From UBA2330 sp049293015 (GTDB taxonomy: Bacteria > Bacteroidota > Ignavibacteria > Tepidaquicellales > Tepidaquicellaceae): DNA of 64,000 bases. This document shows, one piece after another, positions 18,661-27,403 of the stretch. Made by a program: the position numbers and the translations under genes. Position 1 is the stretch's first letter; each line of letters starts with the position of its first letter. The stretch covers positions 1-64,000 of the forward strand of contig JBATSB010000022.1 of assembly GCA_049293015.1 (NCBI GenBank), read 5' to 3'. Below the pieces are notes generated by a model. That model was not told the origin of the DNA. It did no database searches and saw only the letters and a program-made list of their open reading frames with translations.

Positions 18661-20365
18661 ATGAAAATGCTCATTACTTTAGCTTTCCTTTTCACTTTTT
18701 GCACTCACAGCTTATTTGCTCAATGGGAGCCGGATGTGAGGCTGACAAATTTTGCTGATGCTTCCTATACATCTTTTAATAATGCAAGGAATGTCGCATC
18801 CAATGGAAATACTGTGCATGTCGTATGGTATGATAATCGTATAGATCCTATCAACTATGAAATATACTACAAACGCTCAACTAATGCCGGGGTGAGCTGG
18901 GGAGCGGATATTCGCCTGACAAATAACACCGGTGATTCACATCTACCTTCAGTATCAGTATCAGGTTCAGTTGTACATGTTGCATGGCAAGACCGTCGTG
19001 ATGGGAATTTTGAAATTTATTATAAGCGATCAACAGATGAAGGAGCAAGCTGGGGAGCAGATGTTCGGTTGACGAATGCTTCATTTGAATCATGGCATCC
19101 TTCTGTATCTGTAACAGGATTGAATGTGCATATTGTATGGCAGGATCGGCGTGATGTCGACGATGAAATTTATTACAAACGATCCACAGATGGAGGATTA
19201 AGCTGGGAAGCAGATATTAGACTTACAAATAACGCTGCTATTTCTGCTATACCATCTGTAAGTGTGTCAGGATTGCTTGTACATACAGTATGGAGTGAAT
19301 TCCGAAACGGAAATTTTGAAATATATTATAAACGATCTTCAGATGGAGGTGCAAGCTGGGGATTGGATACTCGACTGACTACTAATTCATCAGTATCAAA
19401 TTCTGCCTGCGTCTCTGCATCAGATTCTGTAGTGCACGTTACATGGACGGACAGACGTGATGGGAATCATGAGATTTATTATAAACGATCGTCAGACGGT
19501 GGTCTAAACTGGGGAACTGATACACGGCTAACAATTAACTCTTCGTATTCAGATTATCCATCTGTAACAGTTTCCGGCTCAATTGTGCATATCGTATGGC
19601 AGGACAGCCGTAATCCTAAAGATGATATATATTACAAATGCTCGACAGATGGAGGAGTTAGTTGGGAATCCGATACGAGACTTACGGTAAATGTTACCGG
19701 TGCCGGTGCATGGAATCCTTCTGTATCAGTATCCGGTCCGGCTGTGCATGTGGTCTGGAATGACTACCGTATAGGATCGGAGATATGGTACAAACGCAAT
19801 CCTACAGGATCACGAATCCCGTCTACTTTGAATCTGACAGCTTTTATTGAAGGGTTTTATAATCCGGTTTCAAATAGCATGATATCTGATACTGCTTATA
19901 TATACCTGCGAAATGCATCCTCGCCTTATGCAATTATTGATTCGGCAAAAAGTACAATTAATTCATCCGGTACAGGAACATTCAATTTCAATAATTCCAG
20001 TAATGGAGTTAATTACTTTATTGTTGCACGACACAGAAATTCGATTGAAACATGGAGTGCAGCGGGGAAATCAATTTGTCTCAGGAGCAATGACCTATAA
20101 TTTTTCTACCTCGGCATCAGCTGCATACGGAAGCAATCAGATTCAGTCTGATGCTTCTCCTGTCCGTTTTGCAATATACAGCGGCGACGTGAATCAGGAC
20201 GGAACTATTGATCTTAGCGATGGAAGTCTGATCGATAATGATGCATTTAATTTTGAATCGGGATATGTGCAGACAGATGTGAACGGCGATGGAATTGTCG
20301 ATTTGGCAGATTCAGCTATTTCGGATAATAATTCATTTAATTTTGTAGGATTAGTAAGACCTTAA
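18661..20365 (+). pseudogene. Secreted sialidase-like propeller with dockerin-like tail, frameshifted
   Basis: ATG 18661 gives a clean signal peptide (MKMLITLAFLFTFCTHSLFAQ); the frame is open further upstream, but those residues look non-coding. Six or more repeats of ~55-60 residues follow, each with WGADIRLT, HVVWxDRRDG and EIYYKRSTDGG, a BNR/sialidase-type propeller. The frame breaks at a GGGG run (20064-20067), ending at 20100. The shifted frame continues FVSGAMTYNFSTSASAAYG and a dockerin-like pair of Ca-binding loops, GDVNQDGTIDLSD and TDVNGDGIVDLAD, ending at 20365. One extra G explains the break; it may be real or a sequence error. Confidence 0.78.
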
Positions 20366-20666
20366 AGAAAATAAATTATTAAAGTGGTTTGTCTGATGCT
20401 TTAGATATTGGATTTAAGAATATTAATTTTTCCGGGTACGTATAAATGAATTGCTGTACCCGGATTAATAACATGAATACAAAATTTAAATTTGTTTGCA
20501 TAAATAAATTTACATAAAACAAATATTATTTTTATCAATCACTTCCTTACCCGTTTTCACCATTTCATGAAACATTTTTTTGTACTATAAAAAAAAATGA
20601 TTGATTTCGTAATTTTATAACTTTTGTTTTAGAGTTATATTTTTAGAAATTTAAAAATAACATTTT

Positions 20667-21791
20667 ATGGAACAAAATATCTCAAAAGCAGAAAGAAAAT
20701 TAATTGAGCAGATTGTAAAGCTCTTACAGCAGGGGAAGTATGAAACTGTGATCGGGAATGGAAAAAATTACATTAAGGATTATCCGGATCAGCCATTTGT
20801 TTATATTGGTATTGGGATTGCTTTTTCTGAGTCCGGTGATACTGATGTTGCTATCCCTTTTTTAAAAAATGCCATTGAAAAATTTCCAGATAACTATGAG
20901 ATATTATTTCAATTAGCTAAATTGTATGAAGATAAACTGGATTATAAAAATGCAATTAAATATTTATACAAATCTTTTGATGTAACACCTCCGGAAAAAC
21001 GGAGAGGAAGAGCAGATTGTTATAATGATATCGGGGCAATATTATTCCGGCAGGGAAAGGAGGAAGAAGCTTTGAAATTATGGAAGCAGGCATTAGTCAT
21101 AGATCCTGCAAATTCTAATGTAAAAGTTAATTTGAAAATTTCAGAAGGCGATGAAAATATAGAGGACGCAACTGAATTGATAAACAATGAATTTTCAGAT
21201 TTTGTTTTTTACCAGATGGATAAATATTTCGAAGATAAAAATAAAGAAAAATTCAGTTCTAAGAAAGAAGAAAAATTTTTCAGGGATAAGGTAGAAGAAG
21301 TATTCTTTAAAGTAATTGTTCCTCAGATGGTTGAAATTGAGAAAATGACTGAAGATGAAAAAATCGATTTATATACGGGTACTTTTGTGAATTTTGACGA
21401 ACCTGTTGGAAAAATTGAGATTCCAAAATTAGGAAATGAAATTTCAGAACAACTTCAGAATATTTTTCCATATTTACCGGAAGATAGTATTTTAATGATG
21501 ATGCTTGTCCTGCCTGCCCTTGAATATTCCGGAATTTCAGAAAATAAAATTAACAATTTTATAGAACAATCTGAGACTCCGGATGCTAAGGAAACTAGCA
21601 TTCTAAAATGGGCATATGAATTGGGAACTAAAGTTTATGGATTTTGTGATATGGATGAATCAGAGGAAAAGGAGCTTGCTTTTATTGAGATAATGAAACT
21701 ACTTAGTGAGGAATTGGATGAAAATGATTCATTTATAGTAATGGAAAGTATTATGGAAAGATTAGAAGATGAAGATTTAGGATTTGAATAA
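20667..21791 (+). CDS. Tetratricopeptide repeat protein
   Basis: 374 residues, acidic, cytoplasmic. Residues ~15-155 form about four TPR units (YIGIGIAFSESGDTDVAIPFLKNAIEKFPDN, ILFQLAKLYEDKLDYKNAIKYLYKSF, CYNDIGAILFRQGKEEEALKLWKQALVIDPAN). The C-terminal ~200 residues are Glu/Lys-rich helices of no known family, ending with a very acidic helix. The preceding 300 bases (20366-20666) hold no gene, only AT-rich DNA with a possible promoter. The partner protein is unknown. Confidence 0.8.
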   Translation: MEQNISKAERKLIEQIVKLLQQGKYETVIGNGKNYIKDYPDQPFVYIGIGIAFSESGDTDVAIPFLKNAIEKFPDNYEILFQLAKLYEDKLDYKNAIKYLYKSFDVTPPEKRRGRADCYNDIGAILFRQGKEEEALKLWKQALVIDPANSNVKVNLKISEGDENIEDATELINNEFSDFVFYQMDKYFEDKNKEKFSSKKEEKFFRDKVEEVFFKVIVPQMVEIEKMTEDEKIDLYTGTFVNFDEPVGKIEIPKLGNEISEQLQNIFPYLPEDSILMMMLVLPALEYSGISENKINNFIEQSETPDAKETSILKWAYELGTKVYGFCDMDESEEKELAFIEIMKLLSEELDENDSFIVMESIMERLEDEDLGFE

Positions 21792-21888
21792 TTATTTGAT
21801 CTAAGATTTCCAAGAGAGAAAAGCAAATTTATTATATATCTTAATATAGAAAATATTTAGTTGTATTCTGATCTTTTTGAAGTATGAT

Positions 21889-22317
21889 TTATCCTGTCAT
21901 TAATGGCAGGTGCTTTATTTTATGATATGTTAAAGCCATTGTGATGCATTGCTTCAATTCTGATTCAGATATCTTACCATTTAGTTTAAATACAATTGCT
22001 CTGTTGTTTTCATATAAGAATTTGTCTTTAAAGATTGCTTTGAAAGTTGGAATTAATTTAGATGTACATTTAAAATACATCGCATACTGATCCGGTGTTT
22101 TGGATTTCCAGTCTATTCTTATTGTACTTCCATTTTTAACTAAATAGCTCGGCTCTCCCCATTTTAATGTTTCTTCAATCTCTTTTATTGATTCTATTTC
22201 TTCTGCTGTATCAATGATCAGACTTCGCAGATGATTTAATTTCGATTTTACTTTTTTTGGATATGTCTGAAACTTCAGTTCAACTCGTGGGTCTGTGTTT
22301 ATATTTAAATCTTCCAT
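21889..22317 (-). CDS. DUF1801 domain protein
   Basis: 142 residues matching the DUF1801/YdhG layout: an N-terminal helix (PKKVKSKLNHLRSLIIDTAEE), then ETLKWGEPSYLVKNGSTIRIDWK, YAMYFKC, and the C-terminal SESELKQCITMALTYHKIKHLPL. The family is small, cytoplasmic and of unknown biochemical function. The gene is convergent with the TPR gene. No signs of damage. Confidence 0.85.
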   Translation of the reverse strand: MEDLNINTDPRVELKFQTYPKKVKSKLNHLRSLIIDTAEEIESIKEIEETLKWGEPSYLVKNGSTIRIDWKSKTPDQYAMYFKCTSKLIPTFKAIFKDKFLYENNRAIVFKLNGKISESELKQCITMALTYHKIKHLPLMTG

Positions 22318-22536
22318 TTACATAATTATTTATGTTATTAAAAGAGGTCTGAAATAAATTTGAAACATATAAAAAGATTTTTTTTATTAAAAGACTTAAT
22401 AGTATTTTATAATTTTTATTGAATAATTTGCAAACTTTCAAATACATCTGCAAGCACATAAAATTTTTCAGAATGAGTAAAAATTCTGTTTGACTTTTTA
22501 TCTCTATATTTATAACTTTAATAAATTAAAAAAACC

Positions 22537-24711
22537 ATGAAAGAAATAATATTGATATTTTTATTTATTCTCTTGCACACCTATCCTGCAAACTCACAGT
22601 CACAATGGTTTTGGCAGGATCCTCTTCCTCAGGGAAATACATTGAATGATATATTTCTTATAAGTTCATCTAAGGCAGTTGCAGTCGGAACATTGGGGAC
22701 AATTATGGTAACCGAAAACGGCGGTCAGGACTGGAATATAAATTATCACACGGCAGGACCTTATAAATATCTTACATCCGTATTTTTCATTGATCAAAAT
22801 ACAGGATGGGCTGTAGGTTATCAGGGTTCAATACTTAAGACTATCAACGGTGGAAATAACTGGAATTTGATGAATGCTCCAAATTTATATTACTATAGTG
22901 TATGGTTTATTAATCAGGATACCGGCTGGGCAGCAGCAACCTTCGGAGCAATGGCATATACTAATGACGGAGGGCAGAACTGGGTCAGCCGAAATCCGGG
23001 AATATCTGCATATTATAAATCTGTTGAGTTTTACAATAATGATACCGGCTGGGCTGCCGGAGGAAATGCACTCGATGGTTCGAAGATTATCAGGACTACA
23101 AATGCAGGGCAAAACTGGATCAATGCTGCTACAATCCCCGGAAAATCTATAACTTCAATGAAATTTATATCAAAAGACACCGGCTGGGTTGCTGGTTTTG
23201 ACGGTTTGATTATGAAAACTATTAATCACGGAATTAACTGGCAGACACATTTTGGAGTTTCGCTCAATTATAATTTAGTAAGCATAGATTTTAAAGACAA
23301 TATGACCGGATGGGCATCCGGCTGGTACTATAATGATTCAGCGTATGGAGCTGTGATCATTAAATCTACTGACGGAGGGACCGGTTGGCAAACAGTTTAT
23401 AAAGACAGCGGATTTTCTGTGAATTCTCTTAAGTATTCAAATGGCGTTTTAATTGGAGCAGGCGACGGAGGTAAAATAATTAAATCCACTGACGAAGGAG
23501 CTACATGGTTTTATTTGTTTAAAGGAATTGAGAAAAATCTTTCATCAATTCAGTTTCTAAATTATATCACGGGCTGGGTTGCAGGAAGCGGAGGAACAAT
23601 AGTAAAATCTACTGACGGCGGAAATAGCTGGAATAATTATTTCTCAACCGGATTAAAACATGAAATTTCAGGAATAAAATTTGTAAACAACGACACAGGC
23701 TGGGTCATCAGTAATAACAACAATGAAGATACAAGTTTTATTATGAGGACAACAAATGGGGGATTCAACTGGTCTAAACAGGATAGTTCCAATCGGAAGT
23801 TTAATTCAATATTCTTTACATCTGTAGTCACAGGCTGGGTCTGTGGTGACAACGTAAAACTTTTAAAGACTACAAATTCAGGAACTAACTGGATCCTGAC
23901 TTCTAATGGTGTATCAGGAAATCTTTCTCAAATGTCATTCATAAATGATCTTACCGGATGGGTAGTAGGTTCAAGTTCAGGAATTTATAAAACTACAAAC
24001 GGAGGAGATCAATGGGTAAGTCAGCCTAATCCAGCTACAGCTGGTTTACAATCCGTTTATTTTGTTGATCAAAATACCGGCTGGGCATCAGGAGGTTTTC
24101 AGACGATCAGAACTGTTGACGGTGGAGATTATTGGTATCAGCAATTTGGAACTGACAATCACGGCACTAAAGCATTCTATTTCATCGATGGAAATACCGG
24201 CTGGGCGGTTGGATCCCGTTATCACGGAATAACCATAGGTGATATTATGAGAACTAATAATGGAGGACATAACTGGACAATAGATGAAATAAATACAAAC
24301 AGTAAATTAACTTCTGTTTCATTTGTGAATTCAAATGCAAATTTAATCGAAGGCTGGGCTTGCGGTGAAAATGGAACGATCATAAAAATTTCAAATGTTC
24401 CGGTGAGCATTAATGAATCTACTAATTCTATTCCGGACAATATCTATCTGCATCAAAATTTTCCAAATCCTTTTAATCCTTCAACTAAAATTAAATTCTA
24501 CATTAAGAATACTTCTGAACCCGGCTCAAGAGTTAATCTGACAGTTTATGATGCTCTTGGTAAAGTAGTAAAGGTATTATTAAATAATGAACTATCCGGA
24601 GGGAATCATGAAGTAGAATTCAATTCAAAAGATATTGCAAGCGGAATTTATTTTTACAAACTAAATTATAATGGAATATCACTTATAAAAAGAATGGTAG
24701 TGGTCAAATAA
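22537..24711 (+). CDS. Secreted YCF48/BNR-repeat propeller with T9SS sorting domain
   Basis: 724 residues: signal peptide (MKEIILIFLFILLHTYPANSQ), then about a dozen repeats around DTGWAVGxxGTIxKTTNGGxNW, as in YCF48-like photosystem-assembly propellers and bacterial BNR proteins. From ~residue 640 there is a type IX secretion C-terminal domain: LHQNFPNPFNPSTKIKFYI, ...LTVYDALGKVVKVL..., ...GIYFYKLNYNG..., ending KRMVVVK. It should therefore be exported by the T9SS and attached to or released from the surface. The ligand or function of the propeller is not predictable. Confidence 0.92.
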   Translation: MKEIILIFLFILLHTYPANSQSQWFWQDPLPQGNTLNDIFLISSSKAVAVGTLGTIMVTENGGQDWNINYHTAGPYKYLTSVFFIDQNTGWAVGYQGSILKTINGGNNWNLMNAPNLYYYSVWFINQDTGWAAATFGAMAYTNDGGQNWVSRNPGISAYYKSVEFYNNDTGWAAGGNALDGSKIIRTTNAGQNWINAATIPGKSITSMKFISKDTGWVAGFDGLIMKTINHGINWQTHFGVSLNYNLVSIDFKDNMTGWASGWYYNDSAYGAVIIKSTDGGTGWQTVYKDSGFSVNSLKYSNGVLIGAGDGGKIIKSTDEGATWFYLFKGIEKNLSSIQFLNYITGWVAGSGGTIVKSTDGGNSWNNYFSTGLKHEISGIKFVNNDTGWVISNNNNEDTSFIMRTTNGGFNWSKQDSSNRKFNSIFFTSVVTGWVCGDNVKLLKTTNSGTNWILTSNGVSGNLSQMSFINDLTGWVVGSSSGIYKTTNGGDQWVSQPNPATAGLQSVYFVDQNTGWASGGFQTIRTVDGGDYWYQQFGTDNHGTKAFYFIDGNTGWAVGSRYHGITIGDIMRTNNGGHNWTIDEINTNSKLTSVSFVNSNANLIEGWACGENGTIIKISNVPVSINESTNSIPDNIYLHQNFPNPFNPSTKIKFYIKNTSEPGSRVNLTVYDALGKVVKVLLNNELSGGNHEVEFNSKDIASGIYFYKLNYNGISLIKRMVVVK

Positions 24712-25137
24712 ATTGTCTGTTTTTATGTCTTTGCGTATCGGGACACCCAAACTCAAATTTGGTTTTAAAAATATTATAAAATGTTTTTATTTTATCCTCA
24801 AAGATAATATTTCATTAACATTATTATTTTATTTGGATATTAATACTTCAACTTGAGATATTGTTTTCATTATTGTTATTGCATTTTCTGTAGAAGGCTT
24901 AGATCTCTTTATCTTTAAATGTCCCTGTAAATATTTTTTTTAGTTTTGCTGAAAACATTTTAAAATTGTGTTTTATTAAGTGGTATTCATTGTTCAAAAT
25001 AGTTCGAGATTTTGTGCGGGATAAAGTTTTTAACAAAAAAATATTAAAACATAAAGGAAAATGCAATTTTGAAAACCCAATTAAACATACAATAATAAAT
25101 TGCATCAGCAACATATCACTTCGCAATCTTATCAAAT
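24712..25137. other. Non-coding AT-rich stretch
   Basis: No convincing gene, RNA or promoter is seen here. Short open frames at 24899-25216 and 24966-25379 only reflect the repeat array that follows. Confidence 0.6.
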
Positions 25138-25578
25138 GCCTTCGAACTTTCAACGCCTGTCTTCGAACTTTCAACGAGTGTCTTCGAACTTTCAACGAGT
25201 GTCTTCGAATGTGCAACGAGTGTCTTCGATTTAAAAACGTGCGCTTTCGAATTTTCTACGAGGGCTTTCGAATTAAAAATGAGGAGCTTCGAACTTCCGG
25301 TGACGACTTTTGCAGTGGTGACGTGCAGTATTGCATCAAAGACGTGGGTATTGTAACTGCTGAGTCAGGCATTGTTTGAACTACGCGGGTCTTTGCATGA
25401 AATGTGAGTACTATTGAATCAGTGTAGTGTGTCTTTGAATCAAAAATTTTACTCATTGTATTAATTTTTTTACCTCTGCAGCAAAAAATTTTAGCTCTTG
25501 TAACTACTTTTCCGACAGTTGTTTCAATAAATTCACTCTTTGTTTTGATTTCAGGAGTATTTGAATTTGTGAGTATTT
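25138..25578 (+). repeat. Array of ~21 diverging units with a 21-nt period
   Basis: The first eight units (25138-25305) are clearly related: GTCTTCGAACTTTCAACGAG and variants at exact 21-base steps. Beyond this the sequence drifts, but a TTG or TTCG anchor keeps the period: its G falls at 25144, 165, 186, 207, 228, 249, 270, 291, 312, 333, 353, 374, 395, 416, 437, 458, 478, 500, 521, 542 and 563. A degenerating minisatellite is the simplest description. It lacks the repeat/spacer structure of CRISPR, and the heptad open frames over it are by-products. Confidence 0.75.
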
Positions 25579-25628
25579 TTGAAACGAGGGAAATAATTTT
25601 TTATATTTTAAATGAATTTTTAGAGTAT

Positions 25629-25740
25629 GACTTTGCGAGCCGTGCTTTTCGGCGAAGCAATCTTCGAATTTAAGATATGTGATGCTAAGAAAATACTGTC
25701 GCTGAATTGGAGATTGCATCGCTTCGCTCACAAAATCAAT
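25629..25740. repeat. REP-like imperfect inverted repeat
   Basis: GACTTTGCGAGCCG..CGGCGAAGCAATCTT on the left is an imperfect inverted copy of AGATTGCATCGCTTCGCTCACAAA on the right. The GC-rich TTCGC/GCGAAG core in AT-rich surroundings resembles REP/BIME-type intergenic elements. Family unknown. Confidence 0.5.
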
Positions 25741-25758
25741 CTCTTTTGATTTAGCGCT

Positions 25759-25917
25759 CGTTCCCAATCTCCCAGTCTGTCCGAAAACGCTGGAAATGCC
25801 TCTAAGGCGCAAAGACTCTAAGCTTAAAAAACTTTTAAAAATACTCCTTTGAGTCTTCGAGTCTTGGAGGCAAACTAAATATTTTTGTTTTCGGACAGTC
25901 TGTCCAGATTGGGAACG
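25759..25917. repeat. Long hairpin / MITE-like inverted repeat
   Basis: CGTTCCCAATCT...AGTCTGTCCGAAAAC (25759-25788) is mirrored by GTTTTCGGACAGTCTGTCC AGATTGGGAACG (25887-25917). Inside, TGCCTC..AAAGACTC is mirrored by GAGTCTTCGAGTCTTGGAGGCA. The two arms could fold almost end to end, leaving an A/T-rich loop. No target-site duplication or transposase is seen. Confidence 0.7.
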
Positions 25918-25994
25918 TACTTGAAAAAGAAACTCCTTTTCTTCTGCAATCATTTTGACTACCAAAAGCCAGAGAAGATTATTTCAATAGAAAA

Positions 25995-26756
25995 TTACTT
26001 CAGCTTCAGATAAATATGCCTGACATTTTTTTGTCCGGTATCTCTTTCATCGATCTCAAACTTGTTAGAATATTTTATGAGTGAAAGCAGTTTGGGAAAT
26101 CCAAAATTCCTCGGATCGAAGTCAGGTTTCTTTTTTAAAATAAAGTTTCCTAAACTGCCTAAGAATGTCCAGCCGCTTTCATCTGCAAGATCATTTACAC
26201 TGTCGATAATGATCCTAATGGTTTCAGCATCTACTCTGTCAATCGGCTCTGTAATCGATTTAGAATTGGATTTTGATTTTAGCTTTCGGGTTTTTTTGGA
26301 AATGGTCTTGGTTTCTGAGGTCGGAGTTTTTAAAATTTCCAGATAGATGAATTTATTACATGCCGAGATAAATGGCTTTGGAGTTTTCTTTTCGCCAAAT
26401 CCAATTACTGTCATACCTGCTTCTCTGAGTCTTGTAGCTAATCTTGTAAAATCACTGTCGCTGGACACGATACAAAATCCGTTTACTTTTTCAGAATATA
26501 AAATATCCATTGCATCAATGATCAGCGCACTGTCACTTGAATTTTTTCCGGTGGAATAGCTGTACTGCTGAACAGGTGTAATTGCATTTTCCAGTAAAAC
26601 ACCTTTCCATCCGGCTACAGTCGGCTTGGTCCAGTCAGCATAAATCCGTTTTATTGTAGGCGTACCATCCTTAGAAATTTCTTCCATCATTTCTTTGACA
26701 TTTGCATATGGCACATTGTCTGCATCTATTAATACTGCTAATTTTTCTTCTGTCAT
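25995..26756 (-). CDS. NYN-domain (LabA/PIN-like) putative RNase with OST-HTH domain
   Basis: 253 residues. The N-terminal NYN domain has the acidic active-site pattern LAVLIDADNVPY (Asp11, Asp13), NSSDSALIIDAMD, and FCIVSSDSDFTRLA, followed by GMTVIGFGEKKTPKPFISACNKFIYLE. After a Lys/Ser-rich linker (~150-165), residues ~175-253 form an OST-HTH/LOTUS-type winged helix (AIRIIIDSVNDLADESGWTFLGSLGNFI...FGFPKLLSLIKY...). This architecture is found in bacterial putative ribonucleases; targets are not known. Cytoplasmic. Intact, stand-alone gene. Confidence 0.92.
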   Translation of the reverse strand: MTEEKLAVLIDADNVPYANVKEMMEEISKDGTPTIKRIYADWTKPTVAGWKGVLLENAITPVQQYSYSTGKNSSDSALIIDAMDILYSEKVNGFCIVSSDSDFTRLATRLREAGMTVIGFGEKKTPKPFISACNKFIYLEILKTPTSETKTISKKTRKLKSKSNSKSITEPIDRVDAETIRIIIDSVNDLADESGWTFLGSLGNFILKKKPDFDPRNFGFPKLLSLIKYSNKFEIDERDTGQKNVRHIYLKLK

Positions 26757-26795
26757 TTTATTTTATTTTTTGGAGAATGAATATAGAGTTAATTA

Positions 26796-27375
26796 TTATT
26801 TCAGTACATAACCAAATCCCGCTGAGTATTCCAGTCCTGTCATCATATTGTCAGTCTGATAAAAACTGGAGTTGTAATTTGCGCTGATCTCAAAATTGAA
26901 CTGTTTGGTAATTCCGAACTTAAGTCCTGTACCGACCTGCCATACATATCTGACAATGCTGTTTTCTTCAATGTTAGTTGTAACCTGACCAACGACCTTT
27001 TGATCTATAATATTAATCCCGTTCATAAATGAAACAAACGGCATTACCCGGTCATTTAAAAAATAATATCTGCCGCCGAAATGTATTGGTATAATATTCA
27101 TAGATGATCCGGAAGCCTGCTGTCCGCTGTCTTTCAGATGCTGTGAGATATAACCTGTCCTGAAATCAAGAGAATTTTTTGGGCTGAAAAAAATACTGTA
27201 CCCGATATAACCACCAGTCGAATAATCAAAAGAATTTTTGAAGTCACTTAAATTTCTTGTATAAATGAATTCAACAAAAATAGTATTGCCAAGATAGCCT
27301 TTGTTAACAGACGAAGCAGTTTGAGACTGAACGACACCGGCTAATAATAATGTAAAAATAATTATATACTTCTTC
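26796..27375 (-). CDS. Outer-membrane beta-barrel protein (OmpX/OmpW-like size)
   Basis: 193 residues, signal peptide MKKYIIIFTLLLAGVVQSQ, then eight or so amphipathic strands (GYIGYSIFFSPKNSLDFRTGYISQHL, IIPIHFGGRYYFLNDRVMPFVSFMNGI, FNFEISANYNSSFYQ) and the aromatic C-terminus SAGFGYVLK. This fits a small porin-like barrel of the outer membrane beta-barrel clan. It lies just downstream of the DUF3943 gene on the same strand (about 30 bases), so they are probably one operon. Confidence 0.8.
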
Positions 27376-27403
27376 ATGAATTTTAAATTTTAGTGAATAT
27401 TAA

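Noticed and set aside
24899..25379. Heptad-repeat open frames on both strands (LRTFNEC / RRHSLKV)
   Set aside because: The 21-nt period equals seven codons, so repetitive translations appear in every open frame; no start, ribosome site or homologue-like sequence outside the repeats supports a gene.
25138..25578. CRISPR array
   Set aside because: Units are contiguous with no unique spacers, drift along the array, and no cas genes are present.
25504..25965. Minus-strand 153-codon open frame
   Set aside because: It covers the tail of the 21-nt array, the REP-like repeat and the long hairpin; the translation has no domain or signal and is explained by the repeats.
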